DNA from: JAZQHR01 sp045540815
GTDB taxonomy: Bacteria > Bacillota > Clostridia > UMGS1810
Direction of reading: 5' to 3'
DNA: 26,354 nucleotides
Assembly (NCBI GenBank): GCA_045540815.1
Contig: JAZQHY010000028.1
Span: 1 to 26,354, forward strand
Shown here: positions 1 to 8,122 of the stretch, one piece after another
How the letters are laid out: every line of letters begins with the position of its first letter
How positions within the stretch are numbered: position 1 is the first letter of the stretch
Translations under genes and position numbers: made by a program
The notes under the pieces: model-generated
The model's input: the letters and a program-made list of their open reading frames with translations, nothing else
The model's database searches: none
Told to the model about the DNA's origin: nothing

Positions 1-496
1 ATGATAAAAATATTCCCTTGTAATCCTTTATAGCTGTTAAGTAGCTCATAGCGTTCCACACTATAATCATTTCATTAAAAAAGATAAACATAAGTATCTG
101 GCACATTACATTTGCGCCTGAAAACACAAGAAATATCCCCCAAATCACACTTCCTATAGTCATCATTATTGCACTGCTTCCCCAAAACGACGGAAGTACC
201 GCACTTTTTTTATCCTCGTACAGCATATCCGCGGTAAATCTTGTGATAACCATCGCAAAAAAAGAGGTTGCAGTAATAGAAGCTAACAGTGTATAGGTTA
301 TCATACATATCAAAAGCTCTCTTGTGTGAACATTCACGCCTGCACGGCTACATAGATACATTATTCCAAGCAATAAAATCACGCCCAAAAGCATCGGTCC
401 CGAGCATATAACTGTAGCATAGCCATATGCCTTAACCGACTGCAGTATTCCCTTTTTTTCAAAAAGCTTTTTCAGCTCAAAGCCTATACCTGCCAA
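1..496 (-). CDS. pelG: PelG-like Pel polysaccharide exporter, 5' part only
   Basis: Polytopic inner-membrane protein of the Pel exopolysaccharide synthase-exporter, expected to work with PelF, PelD and PelE at the membrane. The first 165 codons are open to the window edge and the rest lies outside. The start is TTG at 496, nested in the end of pelF (11 to 13 bases of overlap). An AAGGAGG site lies about 10 bases upstream, inside the last pelF codons, so translational coupling is likely. The product begins L(M)-AGIGFELKKLF, then a first hydrophobic helix after SVKAYGYATVICSGP. AGIGFEL...YAYA..SSGP is the recognisable N-terminus of PelG (MATE-like transporter fold). Several further membrane helices follow. 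The assignment rests on this N-terminal motif and on position directly after pelF. Confidence 0.88.
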   Translation of the reverse strand, partial: MAGIGFELKKLFEKKGILQSVKAYGYATVICSGPMLLGVILLLGIMYLCSRAGVNVHTRELLICMITYTLLASITATSFFAMVITRFTADMLYEDKKSAVLPSFWGSSAIMMTIGSVIWGIFLVFSGANVMCQILMFIFFNEMIIVWNAMSYLTAIKDYKGIFLS

Positions 497-1902
497 GCGT
501 CTTCTACCTCCTTATATAAATTTTTGTATTTATTAAGCATTATTTCGTATCTGTAATATTCGCCTGCTCGTTTTTTCGCTATCTCACCCATTTTAAGACG
601 AAGTTCTCTGGACTCGCACATAATCTCCATTCTGTCAGCAAGCTTTTCTCTCTGCATAGGCGGAACGCAGTATCCTGCTATACCGAAATTATCGCTTGGT
701 CCACCCTCTAAAAGCTCTCTGCAACAGCCAACATCTGTAGTGACACAAGGTCTTCCTGCGGCAAACGACTCAAGTACAGATAGCGGTTGTCCCTCGGAAA
801 TACTTGTTAATATAGTAAAATCAAGCTTTTCAAAATACTCTACCACGTTTACTCTGCCAGGCATTATAACTTTATCTTCAATACCAAGCTGTGTGATTAG
901 TAAGCGACATTCTTCTGCATATTCCTCGTCGTCTACACCGCCCATTATATGAAGCCTTACATTGTCTATTCTGGTGGTAAGCTCAAAAAAAGCATAAATC
1001 ATTGTTTTTATATCCTTGATAGGCGCAAATCTTACAACCGCACCAATATCTACAATTCCATCATCTTTTTTTACGGGAATATCACAAAACCTCTCGTAGC
1101 TTATTCCATTTTCTATGACATAACACTTATTCTCATCACATCCCATTTCTACTTGTGTAGCTTTAGCACGTGTAAAAAGTGAGGTTACACGAAATGCGCG
1201 TGAGTAAATAAGGTCTGAAAGCATATAGAAAAACGAAATCCATTGTCCTTTAAATGCGCGTTCAACCCATTTTGCTCGTATTATCTCTTCTTCTCTTTCG
1301 CGTGTGTATATGCCGTGTTCTGTAAGTAGTACAGGTTTATTATAAAGATAACCGCCAATGCACGCGAGAAGTCCGCCATAACCTGTAGATATAGCGTGAT
1401 AACAATCCGCCTTCGGCACTTTAGTGCCCATAAGATAAAGGACTGGCAATAGTCTCGAACGCACCGAGTGAAATGCATCTGAAAATGCAGTGTACGGAAA
1501 TTCAGCTTTGCATATTTCTATAAGTGTATTTAAAAAGTGTTCGCTCTTTAAATAACTCATAGGATTGATTTTACGCACCTGATACATATCGAATAATAGT
1601 TCCCAATCAGGTTTATCGGAGAAAACAAGTTTTTTTAGTGTTTCATTTTCCTCATTTGAAAAGCTATGGTTAAACACCTTGTTTGGTTTAACTTTTAAAG
1701 CGTCATCTAAAAATACCTGATGAACTTCTACTACGTTTTTAGGCAGTGTATAGACAAACTTATCCTTGTCCTCCGCTTTTGCTCCTATTACCCACAGTAC
1801 AAATTCGTGCTGTGGCATTTCAGTTATATACTGATGCGCCCACGTGGACACACCGCCGTTTATGTAGGGGTAGCACCCCTCAAGTACCATACAAATTCTC
1901 AT
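484..1902 (-). CDS. pelF: PelF-like glycosyltransferase, family GT4
   Basis: Cytosolic glycosyltransferase that polymerises the Pel polysaccharide; characterised PelF proteins use UDP-activated N-acetylhexosamines. It is 472 residues long, slightly shorter than Pseudomonas PelF. The N-terminus EGCYPYINGGVSTWAHQYI (residues 8-26) is the characteristic PelF glycine-rich start. TEHGIYTREREEEI (194-207) is a second conserved block. The GT-B donor site carries the E-x7-E motif (E370 and E378 in SISEGQPLSVLESFAAG). The gene starts 17 bases after the deacetylase gene, with a CGGAG-type ribosome site, and its end overlaps the pelG start. Neighbours and motifs agree, so a generic GT4 capsule transferase is unlikely. 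Confidence 0.93.
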   Translation of the reverse strand: MRICMVLEGCYPYINGGVSTWAHQYITEMPQHEFVLWVIGAKAEDKDKFVYTLPKNVVEVHQVFLDDALKVKPNKVFNHSFSNEENETLKKLVFSDKPDWELLFDMYQVRKINPMSYLKSEHFLNTLIEICKAEFPYTAFSDAFHSVRSRLLPVLYLMGTKVPKADCYHAISTGYGGLLACIGGYLYNKPVLLTEHGIYTREREEEIIRAKWVERAFKGQWISFFYMLSDLIYSRAFRVTSLFTRAKATQVEMGCDENKCYVIENGISYERFCDIPVKKDDGIVDIGAVVRFAPIKDIKTMIYAFFELTTRIDNVRLHIMGGVDDEEYAEECRLLITQLGIEDKVIMPGRVNVVEYFEKLDFTILTSISEGQPLSVLESFAAGRPCVTTDVGCCRELLEGGPSDNFGIAGYCVPPMQREKLADRMEIMCESRELRLKMGEIAKKRAGEYYRYEIMLNKYKNLYKEVEDAWQV

Positions 1903-1919
1903 TATTTTCTCCGTGAAAA

Positions 1920-3779
1920 TTATTTTAAGTTTATTGTAACCATATCATTTTCTGCCTTTAGCAAATACAGGTTTCCTGTAAGGTGCGAAAGTTCTCCGCC
2001 TTCAACACTTTCGTATTTTTCATTATTGAAACGAACGAAGAAATACCCTTCATCGTAGAAATTTCCTATATTAAGCACAAGTTTATCTTCTTTAAGCTCT
2101 TGCTTCACGTTAAGAGCTGCATATCTTTGCACAGCTGCTGATGACTCAGAACCCGTAAAATTTCTAATTGACGGAGCAGATGTATAAAGATATTCAAGAT
2201 ACTGTCCAAATCTTTTTGAAAGTTCTTCCCAACCAAGCTCTGCACCACGTTCAGGGTCGAGCGCGTCATCAGGGTGAGTAAAGTGACTGTTCACATAGTG
2301 AAAATTAAGCTCTGAAACAAGTGCTATTTCCATAAAGCCTGTAAGGTCACAGCCTGATATAATACGCGGTTGATACACTCGTCCGTTTGGAAGCACGTCA
2401 AATTCCTGTGTACAGTTAAATTTAAAATCACCATCAGGGAAATATATTCCCGATATGGTTTTTATGTGCGGATAGGTATTAAACAAAAAGTTCTCTCCCA
2501 CCTTCGACATAATATTTGATGGTGGTACGTATAGCGACACGTGTACACCAGGAAAAAGCTCATCACACAAATCTATGAGGCTGTCAAAAGCTTTTTTCAT
2601 TGCACCTTGACTTTTCCACGTCTTGTAGTCGTACAGTCCTTCATAGTCACATTCACTCATACAAAGCGGTTGGTGATTGTAGCCGTGATACCCTACCTCA
2701 CCGCCCTGACGAAGAAGCATATTTCCAAAGTTTAAAAATGTTCCCTTATCAGGCTCGGCAGGAGTCGAGCCGTCTACATTGTCATCATAACAGGTAATGG
2801 CAAGACCTGTATATTTTATATCATACATATCTGCATAGTTCATCATATCAGGCCACCAGATGTTAACATAAAAATCTCTGATAGATGTTCCATAATCTCT
2901 GGTTATATATTCACTACTTCCCTGCGGGATTTGCGATGGAAAATCGTCCAAATAAAACGTAGAACTGTTTATAACAGGGTAAACCGCTACATCATCCAAA
3001 AGGCTGTATGATGCAGCATAAAAGCCTCTCATAACCTTTTCGTTAAGCCCTATGTTATCCACGACAAACTTGCCTTCTCCGTGCTTTACTTCCCATATAA
3101 GGGGAGTTTTGTTTTCGTTGTCGACATATGCATAAACCTTTGCCACAGACGGGTCAAGCTGTACTGCCCACGCTGAATCATAGCCTTCTTCAACCTTAAA
3201 GCTTCTTCCGCCTCCAACCATAAAACCTTCATCTATGTATATACTGTCAACTAACGCATTATCCCACGATGCATCCAGCACTCCAAGTGTATGTTCAATT
3301 ACAGAGGTGTAGATGTTTTTTTGCAGGGTAACGGCAAACTGAACCTTTCCGCCTGCATAAACCCAGTCGCTTAATCCGATGATATTTTCACCAATAGAAC
3401 TAAGGTCACTAAGCAAAATGATAGCTTTATCATATTCTGACATATCGGGAAATGAACTTAACGCTAAATCTACTGCGTTATACCCTACCTTCATATCTGA
3501 AAGAATTACGCAAAATTCATTCATTGCATCTATACTCTCGGGTTTACTGCTATCCCACAACACCACAGTGTTTTTATCTAATCCTTTATTTGCTACCGCT
3601 TTTGTCACTATATTTTCTTTCGGAAGAAAATCCAAATCAGCTTTATCGTAATTGTAACTTATACCGCTTCTCTCAACAAACAAAATAACAGCAATTATCG
3701 CAAACACAAATATAACCGCAAGCATACCATTGTATCTGAATTTTAAAAATCTTTCTTTTAATCTTTCTAATCCTTCCAA
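1920..3779 (-). CDS. pelA: PelA-type membrane-anchored polysaccharide deacetylase
   Basis: Predicted extracellular, membrane-anchored de-N-acetylase acting on the Pel polymer, corresponding to the deacetylase part of PelA as in Gram-positive pel operons. Of the 619 residues, 16-35 form a single N-terminal membrane anchor. Residues about 70-250 form an alpha/beta region without recognised catalytic residues. From about 270 on comes a NodB-like deacetylase: LDDFP (D278, D279), a metal-type H-x3-H (H365, H369 in GYHGYNHQ) and a late SHFTHPDD block (H499, H502). I see no glycoside-hydrolase domain of the Pseudomonas PelA kind. Translation begins at TTG (3777-3779), inside the end of the pelE-like gene, preceded by AAGGAGG at about 10 bases. 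The next in-frame ATG would remove part of the anchor, so TTG is preferred. Confidence 0.85.
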   Translation of the reverse strand: MEGLERLKERFLKFRYNGMLAVIFVFAIIAVILFVERSGISYNYDKADLDFLPKENIVTKAVANKGLDKNTVVLWDSSKPESIDAMNEFCVILSDMKVGYNAVDLALSSFPDMSEYDKAIILLSDLSSIGENIIGLSDWVYAGGKVQFAVTLQKNIYTSVIEHTLGVLDASWDNALVDSIYIDEGFMVGGGRSFKVEEGYDSAWAVQLDPSVAKVYAYVDNENKTPLIWEVKHGEGKFVVDNIGLNEKVMRGFYAASYSLLDDVAVYPVINSSTFYLDDFPSQIPQGSSEYITRDYGTSIRDFYVNIWWPDMMNYADMYDIKYTGLAITCYDDNVDGSTPAEPDKGTFLNFGNMLLRQGGEVGYHGYNHQPLCMSECDYEGLYDYKTWKSQGAMKKAFDSLIDLCDELFPGVHVSLYVPPSNIMSKVGENFLFNTYPHIKTISGIYFPDGDFKFNCTQEFDVLPNGRVYQPRIISGCDLTGFMEIALVSELNFHYVNSHFTHPDDALDPERGAELGWEELSKRFGQYLEYLYTSAPSIRNFTGSESSAAVQRYAALNVKQELKEDKLVLNIGNFYDEGYFFVRFNNEKYESVEGGELSHLTGNLYLLKAENDMVTINLK

Positions 3780-4654
3780 AACGCGATTGCCTCCTTTACT
3801 TTTCTGGAAACAAACAGTTTTCTCGCCTGTATATCTTTAATCAGTTCTTTTATTTTATCGCTTTGTTTTGTGTGTGAATAGTATTTAAGCTTACGTAATA
3901 TAATTTCTTCGCAGTCTTCGTATAAAACATCTGCCTTTAAAAGTATCTCTCCTGCCATAGTATAATTTCCAAGAGCAAATTCATTTTCAAAATAGTGTAT
4001 ATAATCTTCCAGACTCTCTATACTTTTAAGTTTCCTTGAAATAAGCTGGGAAAAGAGATTTCGATTCATTATTTCCACCTGTCCCGACATAAGATTCTGC
4101 TCAAGCACATTCCACAAAAAATCGCAGTAACGGGTAAGAACGTTTATATCATCAGGGTCTTTTGAATACTCTCTGCCAAGCTTTTGAAGCATATAGTCGT
4201 TTTCCTTGGAAATCTCAACCATAGCAGTAACGGCATAATGCACAACCTCAGGGTCTTCGTTATTTCCCGCTTTTTGCAAAAATTCTATGTATTCCTTTGG
4301 ATTGTCATTTAACACGTCCATTATAATCTCACGGCGTTCCTTTGGTGAATTGATAATAAGTGCTTCTTCAATCGGAACAAGCACATCGTCTTTTTTGTTT
4401 TCTTCCACCGCTATGCCTTTATAAAGCACAGAATCAAGTTTCATTTTCTGCACGTCAATATTTGCGGTATTATCCTGCTTGAAAAGTATTTCAAAATGCA
4501 AAAACATTACCGCTAAAAAGCCCCAAAACGGAAGGCAAAGAACAACAAAAAACATATATTTATGCACATTTAAAAAGTGAAAATGTGTACCTAAAAAGGT
4601 AAACAAACACAAAAGGATATGTACAATAATCAAAACTATTCCAATCACATTCAT
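3767..4654 (-). CDS. pelE: PelE-like membrane protein with helical repeat tail
   Basis: Probable PelE, a scaffold of the Pel synthase complex that partners PelD. The 295-residue product has two membrane helices at the N-terminus (about 3-22 and 32-56). A cytosolic all-helical region follows with TPR/HEAT-like character, including a block around residues 130-155 (NNEDPEVVHYAVTAMVEISK) that resembles a HEAT-type repeat. Pseudomonas PelE has the same plan of two helices plus TPR. Sequence identity alone would not name it; the call rests on architecture and on its place between the pelD-like and pelA-like genes. AAAAAGGAGG precedes the ATG. The last codons overlap the start of pelA by 13 bases. 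Confidence 0.72.
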   Translation of the reverse strand: MNVIGIVLIIVHILLCLFTFLGTHFHFLNVHKYMFFVVLCLPFWGFLAVMFLHFEILFKQDNTANIDVQKMKLDSVLYKGIAVEENKKDDVLVPIEEALIINSPKERREIIMDVLNDNPKEYIEFLQKAGNNEDPEVVHYAVTAMVEISKENDYMLQKLGREYSKDPDDINVLTRYCDFLWNVLEQNLMSGQVEIMNRNLFSQLISRKLKSIESLEDYIHYFENEFALGNYTMAGEILLKADVLYEDCEEIILRKLKYYSHTKQSDKIKELIKDIQARKLFVSRKVKEAIAFWKD

Positions 4655-4669
4655 ACATATCCCTCCTTT

Positions 4670-7450
4670 TTATCTAACATTTACCGTTATATCAAGATTT
4701 TCAAATCTCGGCAGTATAAATTTCAAATCATTCTTAGTTGCCTGCGAAAGAAGTATTCCAAGCCTATCATCACTCATCTCGCCAAGTATATCATTTGCAC
4801 GGATTTTTCCTGTAAGCATTTTATCCACTTCTTCGTATGAATGACCGTTTAATCCAATCTCCATAAACTCGTACGAGAATACTTTTCTTTCCGCCATATT
4901 TTTAAAGTTATTATAAATCTTATCAAACTCTTCCTTGCACAGTATATGGGTTCCATTTATATATTGGCTGTCATAAATATGCTGATTGTAGTCATATGCT
5001 CTTAAAAGCGATATTTCAACAAGGTCGCGCAGGATTTTGAAAAGATTCACATAGTAAAGTGAATTTTGCTCAGGTTTTACGTGCCATATAAAAATTATAA
5101 GCTCAAGCTTATCTCTACGCCACACACCTGACGCATACATTGGCAGATTTGGCAAAAAGTTTGTATTTCGCCATATCTCGTCTTTTTTTATCTTGTCCAA
5201 AATAGGTTTGTAGGTATCAAGCGATATCGAACGTGATACCTCGCTTAATATATCTCTCGACGCTACTTCAAGTCTGCCAAACACGCTTTTCTCATTTACT
5301 GAATATACACTAAGGCTCTTATTTTCCAATATGTCCTCAAATGTATCCATAATCCTTAAATAAAGCTTATGCGGTTCAACAGTATCTAAGTTTCTGGTAA
5401 CATCGAATATCTTACCAAAGCTGTCCTTCGAACCTATAATTTGCTTTTTAAGGTCACGCTTTTCATTAAAGGTATCCTGATATAGCTCGCGTGTAAACTC
5501 AAGCTTTTCTTCCAAAAGCTTAACCTGCTCATCGCCAAATTTTATCTTATCATCTTTTGTAAGACGTACATAACCCGACAGAGCACCTACAAGAAAATAA
5601 TAAACAAACGCAAACCAGTTTGTAGGCTCGTAAAATATAGTAAGCCAGCTTGTTCCTGTGACAACCTTTGCTATAAACCACGCAGCCGATGAAAGTCCGG
5701 CAGCCAAAAGTCCGCTGTACAGTCCGTGAACAATAGCCACTATTACTATAAATGCCATTCTAAAGTCCACTATCGAAAACATTACCGATGAGCCTGTAAA
5801 AATATTTAAAAGCTCAGTAACTATAAACATAAGTGCAATTTCTATAGCTTTTACTGCCGGTCTGTGCTCACTCATCCATTTTTTTGCTTTTCCCCATAAA
5901 CCGACTGCTTTTATTTTCTTATCTAAAAGATAATTTTCATATTCTTCTTCAAGGTCATCGATTATAGATATTCTAGAAAACCAACCATATTCGTTTCTAA
6001 GTGCAGTGTTTTTTATATCAAGCAAATCACCTTCGTCCTCGCCTGTATAATTAACCTTAAGCCCAAATTTGTACACTAAAAGTCGTCTCATTATATCCCC
6101 AAATGTGAAATTGAATTCATCATTTATATTAAGCGTACCTATTCCCTCCTGCCAGTTTTCGAGAAAACGTGATACAAGAAGTGAAATATCGTGCATAGAT
6201 ATAAAAAATGCACGCGAGCCTTCCAATTCTCTCAAGGTAACAGTCCCTGTTTCCATCTGCATAAATATATTATTTAAAAAATCGCCTTTTTTTGTTCCGC
6301 TGTAAAGATACGGAATTCTGACAATCTTTATGTCTATACCATATTGTTTGGTGTAAAACTCACATAAGTTTTCCTTTGAAAGTGTGATAACACCTTTATC
6401 TTTTTTATTTGAATACGCACCATCAAGAGATGAAAAATATATAACCTTGGCGTCTTTTTGGTATTTTGCCGTTAAGCTTAGTATCTCTCTTAATTTTTCT
6501 GCATCGGAATCATCTGCCGTACGATATGTAAGTTCCTTTGCAAAAAATATAATAACGTCAAAATCATATGTTTCAAATATTTCCGCATATGGCAAACTTT
6601 TTCCGTTATAAACCTTCAATCTACCCTGTGATTTAAGGTGGGTTTCACCTGCTATTAAGATGTGGTTATTTTCAAATGCATCTTCAATAAATTTTTCAGT
6701 TACATATCCTGTGTTTCCTGCTATCAAAATGCGTTTCGCAGAAAGAGTATTAGGGTCAACAACTACACGCTTATTATTAGTCATATTTTCTCTTATGTCC
6801 AAAAGGTCATTGTCATTAACAACATTTAATAAGCATTCAACCAGTATGTCGTCGAACACACCGCTCATACCATTGGAAATCATTTCTATAGCTACGTCCT
6901 GCGAAAAAGCATCTTTGTAACTTCTGGAGCTTGTAAGTGCATCAAACGAGTCGGCTATAGCAACCACGCGAGCTGAAATAGGTATATCCTCGCCCTTTAA
7001 ACCTTCAGGATATCCTGTACCGTCTATTCTTTCGTGATGGTATCTCGCAATATCCTTTGCGTGCTTTATAATCCTCTCATCAATGCCAGACGAGATTTCG
7101 TCTATAATATCGTATCCTAAAACAGTATGCTTTTTAACTATATCATACTCTACCGGAGATAGCTTTCCCGGAAAATCAAGTATACTTTTAGGTATTTTAC
7201 TTTTTCCTATATCGTGAAGTGAGGATGCTATTGACATAAATCTTATATCCTCGTCAGACAATGAATACTTATCTGTTACATTGTTTAATTCACGCAAAAT
7301 AAGTTCAGTAAGCATTCTAACGTGGTAAATATGAAATCCACTTTCGCCGTTTAACATATCAGGAATCTTATCAGTGGCGATATCTTGTATTTCAAACGAT
7401 TTACTGTTTTCTTCCATATTAAATATAAGAACCGGATTTACAGATGCCAT
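4670..7450 (-). CDS. pelD: HD-GYP / degenerate SDR / PelD fusion, c-di-GMP receptor of Pel secretion
   Basis: A 926-residue membrane protein combining c-di-GMP turnover and sensing. Residues about 35-215 are an HD-GYP phosphodiesterase with visible metal and signature residues: H40, H43, H79-D80 (HDIGK), H108, H138-H139-E140 and D143-GTGYP (148), then IADSFDALTSSR. Residues about 239-500 are an extended-SDR/epimerase-like domain with an altered nucleotide motif (GNTGYVT, 245-251); aligning to the family, the catalytic YxxxK appears to read I355-x3-K359. Four membrane helices follow (about 533-552, 556-577, 578-596, 608-627), then a coiled coil (632-670), a GAF-like region (675-820) and a GGDEF-like domain with SDDRL (893-897) in place of GGDEF. 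An intact RAND I-site (R884, D887) lies at canonical spacing. The last four parts match PelD. ATG at 7450 has AAAGGGGATG upstream. Interpretation of the SDR as inactive is inference. Confidence 0.88.
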   Translation of the reverse strand: MASVNPVLIFNMEENSKSFEIQDIATDKIPDMLNGESGFHIYHVRMLTELILRELNNVTDKYSLSDEDIRFMSIASSLHDIGKSKIPKSILDFPGKLSPVEYDIVKKHTVLGYDIIDEISSGIDERIIKHAKDIARYHHERIDGTGYPEGLKGEDIPISARVVAIADSFDALTSSRSYKDAFSQDVAIEMISNGMSGVFDDILVECLLNVVNDNDLLDIRENMTNNKRVVVDPNTLSAKRILIAGNTGYVTEKFIEDAFENNHILIAGETHLKSQGRLKVYNGKSLPYAEIFETYDFDVIIFFAKELTYRTADDSDAEKLREILSLTAKYQKDAKVIYFSSLDGAYSNKKDKGVITLSKENLCEFYTKQYGIDIKIVRIPYLYSGTKKGDFLNNIFMQMETGTVTLRELEGSRAFFISMHDISLLVSRFLENWQEGIGTLNINDEFNFTFGDIMRRLLVYKFGLKVNYTGEDEGDLLDIKNTALRNEYGWFSRISIIDDLEEEYENYLLDKKIKAVGLWGKAKKWMSEHRPAVKAIEIALMFIVTELLNIFTGSSVMFSIVDFRMAFIVIVAIVHGLYSGLLAAGLSSAAWFIAKVVTGTSWLTIFYEPTNWFAFVYYFLVGALSGYVRLTKDDKIKFGDEQVKLLEEKLEFTRELYQDTFNEKRDLKKQIIGSKDSFGKIFDVTRNLDTVEPHKLYLRIMDTFEDILENKSLSVYSVNEKSVFGRLEVASRDILSEVSRSISLDTYKPILDKIKKDEIWRNTNFLPNLPMYASGVWRRDKLELIIFIWHVKPEQNSLYYVNLFKILRDLVEISLLRAYDYNQHIYDSQYINGTHILCKEEFDKIYNNFKNMAERKVFSYEFMEIGLNGHSYEEVDKMLTGKIRANDILGEMSDDRLGILLSQATKNDLKFILPRFENLDITVNVR

Positions 7451-7489
7451 ATGTTTTCATCCCCTTTCACTGATTTAGCATTTTACATA

Positions 7490-8023
7490 TTACTTGCAAA
7501 ATTTATCTATGTAGTTATTTATAGCTCCTTCAACAATCTTTATAGATTCTTCACGACCGCTCACTTCATTTACTGCAGTTTCCTTATTTTCAAGGTTTTT
7601 ATAAACAGTAAAGAAATGGCTCATTTCAGCAAAAACGTGACTTGGAAGCTCACTTATATCCTTGTACATATTATAATTAGGGTCGTTAAATGGAATTGCT
7701 ATGATTTTTTCGTCACTTCTTCCATTGTCAATCATCGAAATAACCCCTATAGGATATGCCCTTACAAGCGTTAGGGGTTCTATCTGCTCAGAACATAGAA
7801 GTAGCACATCAAGAGGGTCATTATCATCGCCATATGTACGAGGGATAAAACCATAATTTGCAGGATAGTGTGTTGATGTATACAGTATTCTGTCAAGAAT
7901 AAGATAGCCCGACTCTTTATCAAGCTCATACTTTTTCTTGCTTCCTTTTGAAATTTCTATAACGCATATAAAATCATCTGCATTAATTCTTTTTGGTGAA
8001 ATATCGTGCCATACATTTGACAT
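7490..8023 (-). CDS. ppa: Inorganic pyrophosphatase, family I
   Basis: Soluble cytoplasmic enzyme hydrolysing pyrophosphate to two phosphates. At 177 residues it has the usual length of bacterial family I enzymes. The signature D-x-D-P-x-D is present as GDDNDPLDVLL (D67, D69, D72), preceded by THYPANYGFIPRTY, the conserved substrate-site block. The ATG has AGGAG about 10 bases upstream, and an extended -10 promoter lies ahead of it. Only 39 bases separate its stop from the pelD-like gene and no terminator is visible there, so it is likely the first gene of the pel transcript. Removing pyrophosphate would favour nucleotide-sugar synthesis for polymer export (inference). Confidence 0.93.
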   Translation of the reverse strand: MSNVWHDISPKRINADDFICVIEISKGSKKKYELDKESGYLILDRILYTSTHYPANYGFIPRTYGDDNDPLDVLLLCSEQIEPLTLVRAYPIGVISMIDNGRSDEKIIAIPFNDPNYNMYKDISELPSHVFAEMSHFFTVYKNLENKETAVNEVSGREESIKIVEGAINNYIDKFCK

Positions 8024-8074
8024 TGTTTCATTACTCCTTTTGTTGTCATTTTAAAATATATTCTTAATTCATTT

Positions 8075-8103
8075 ATTATATCATATTTATATAAAACATT
8101 CAA
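8075..8103 (-). promoter_or_regulatory. Promoter of ppa and probably the pel operon
   Basis: Read on the minus strand: -35 TTGAAT (8098-8103), a 17-base spacer, and -10 TATAAT (8075-8080) with an upstream TG (TGATATAAT, extended -10). A second weaker arrangement, TTGACA with an 18-base spacer to TATAAA, overlaps it just upstream. The start of ppa is about 45 bases downstream of the predicted transcription start. Confidence 0.65.
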
Positions 8104-8122
8104 TTTATTTGTCAAATTTTCT

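Noticed and set aside
740..1182. Plus-strand open frames opposite pelF and other genes
   Set aside because: They are antisense shadows of well-supported minus-strand genes, without ribosome sites or recognisable products.
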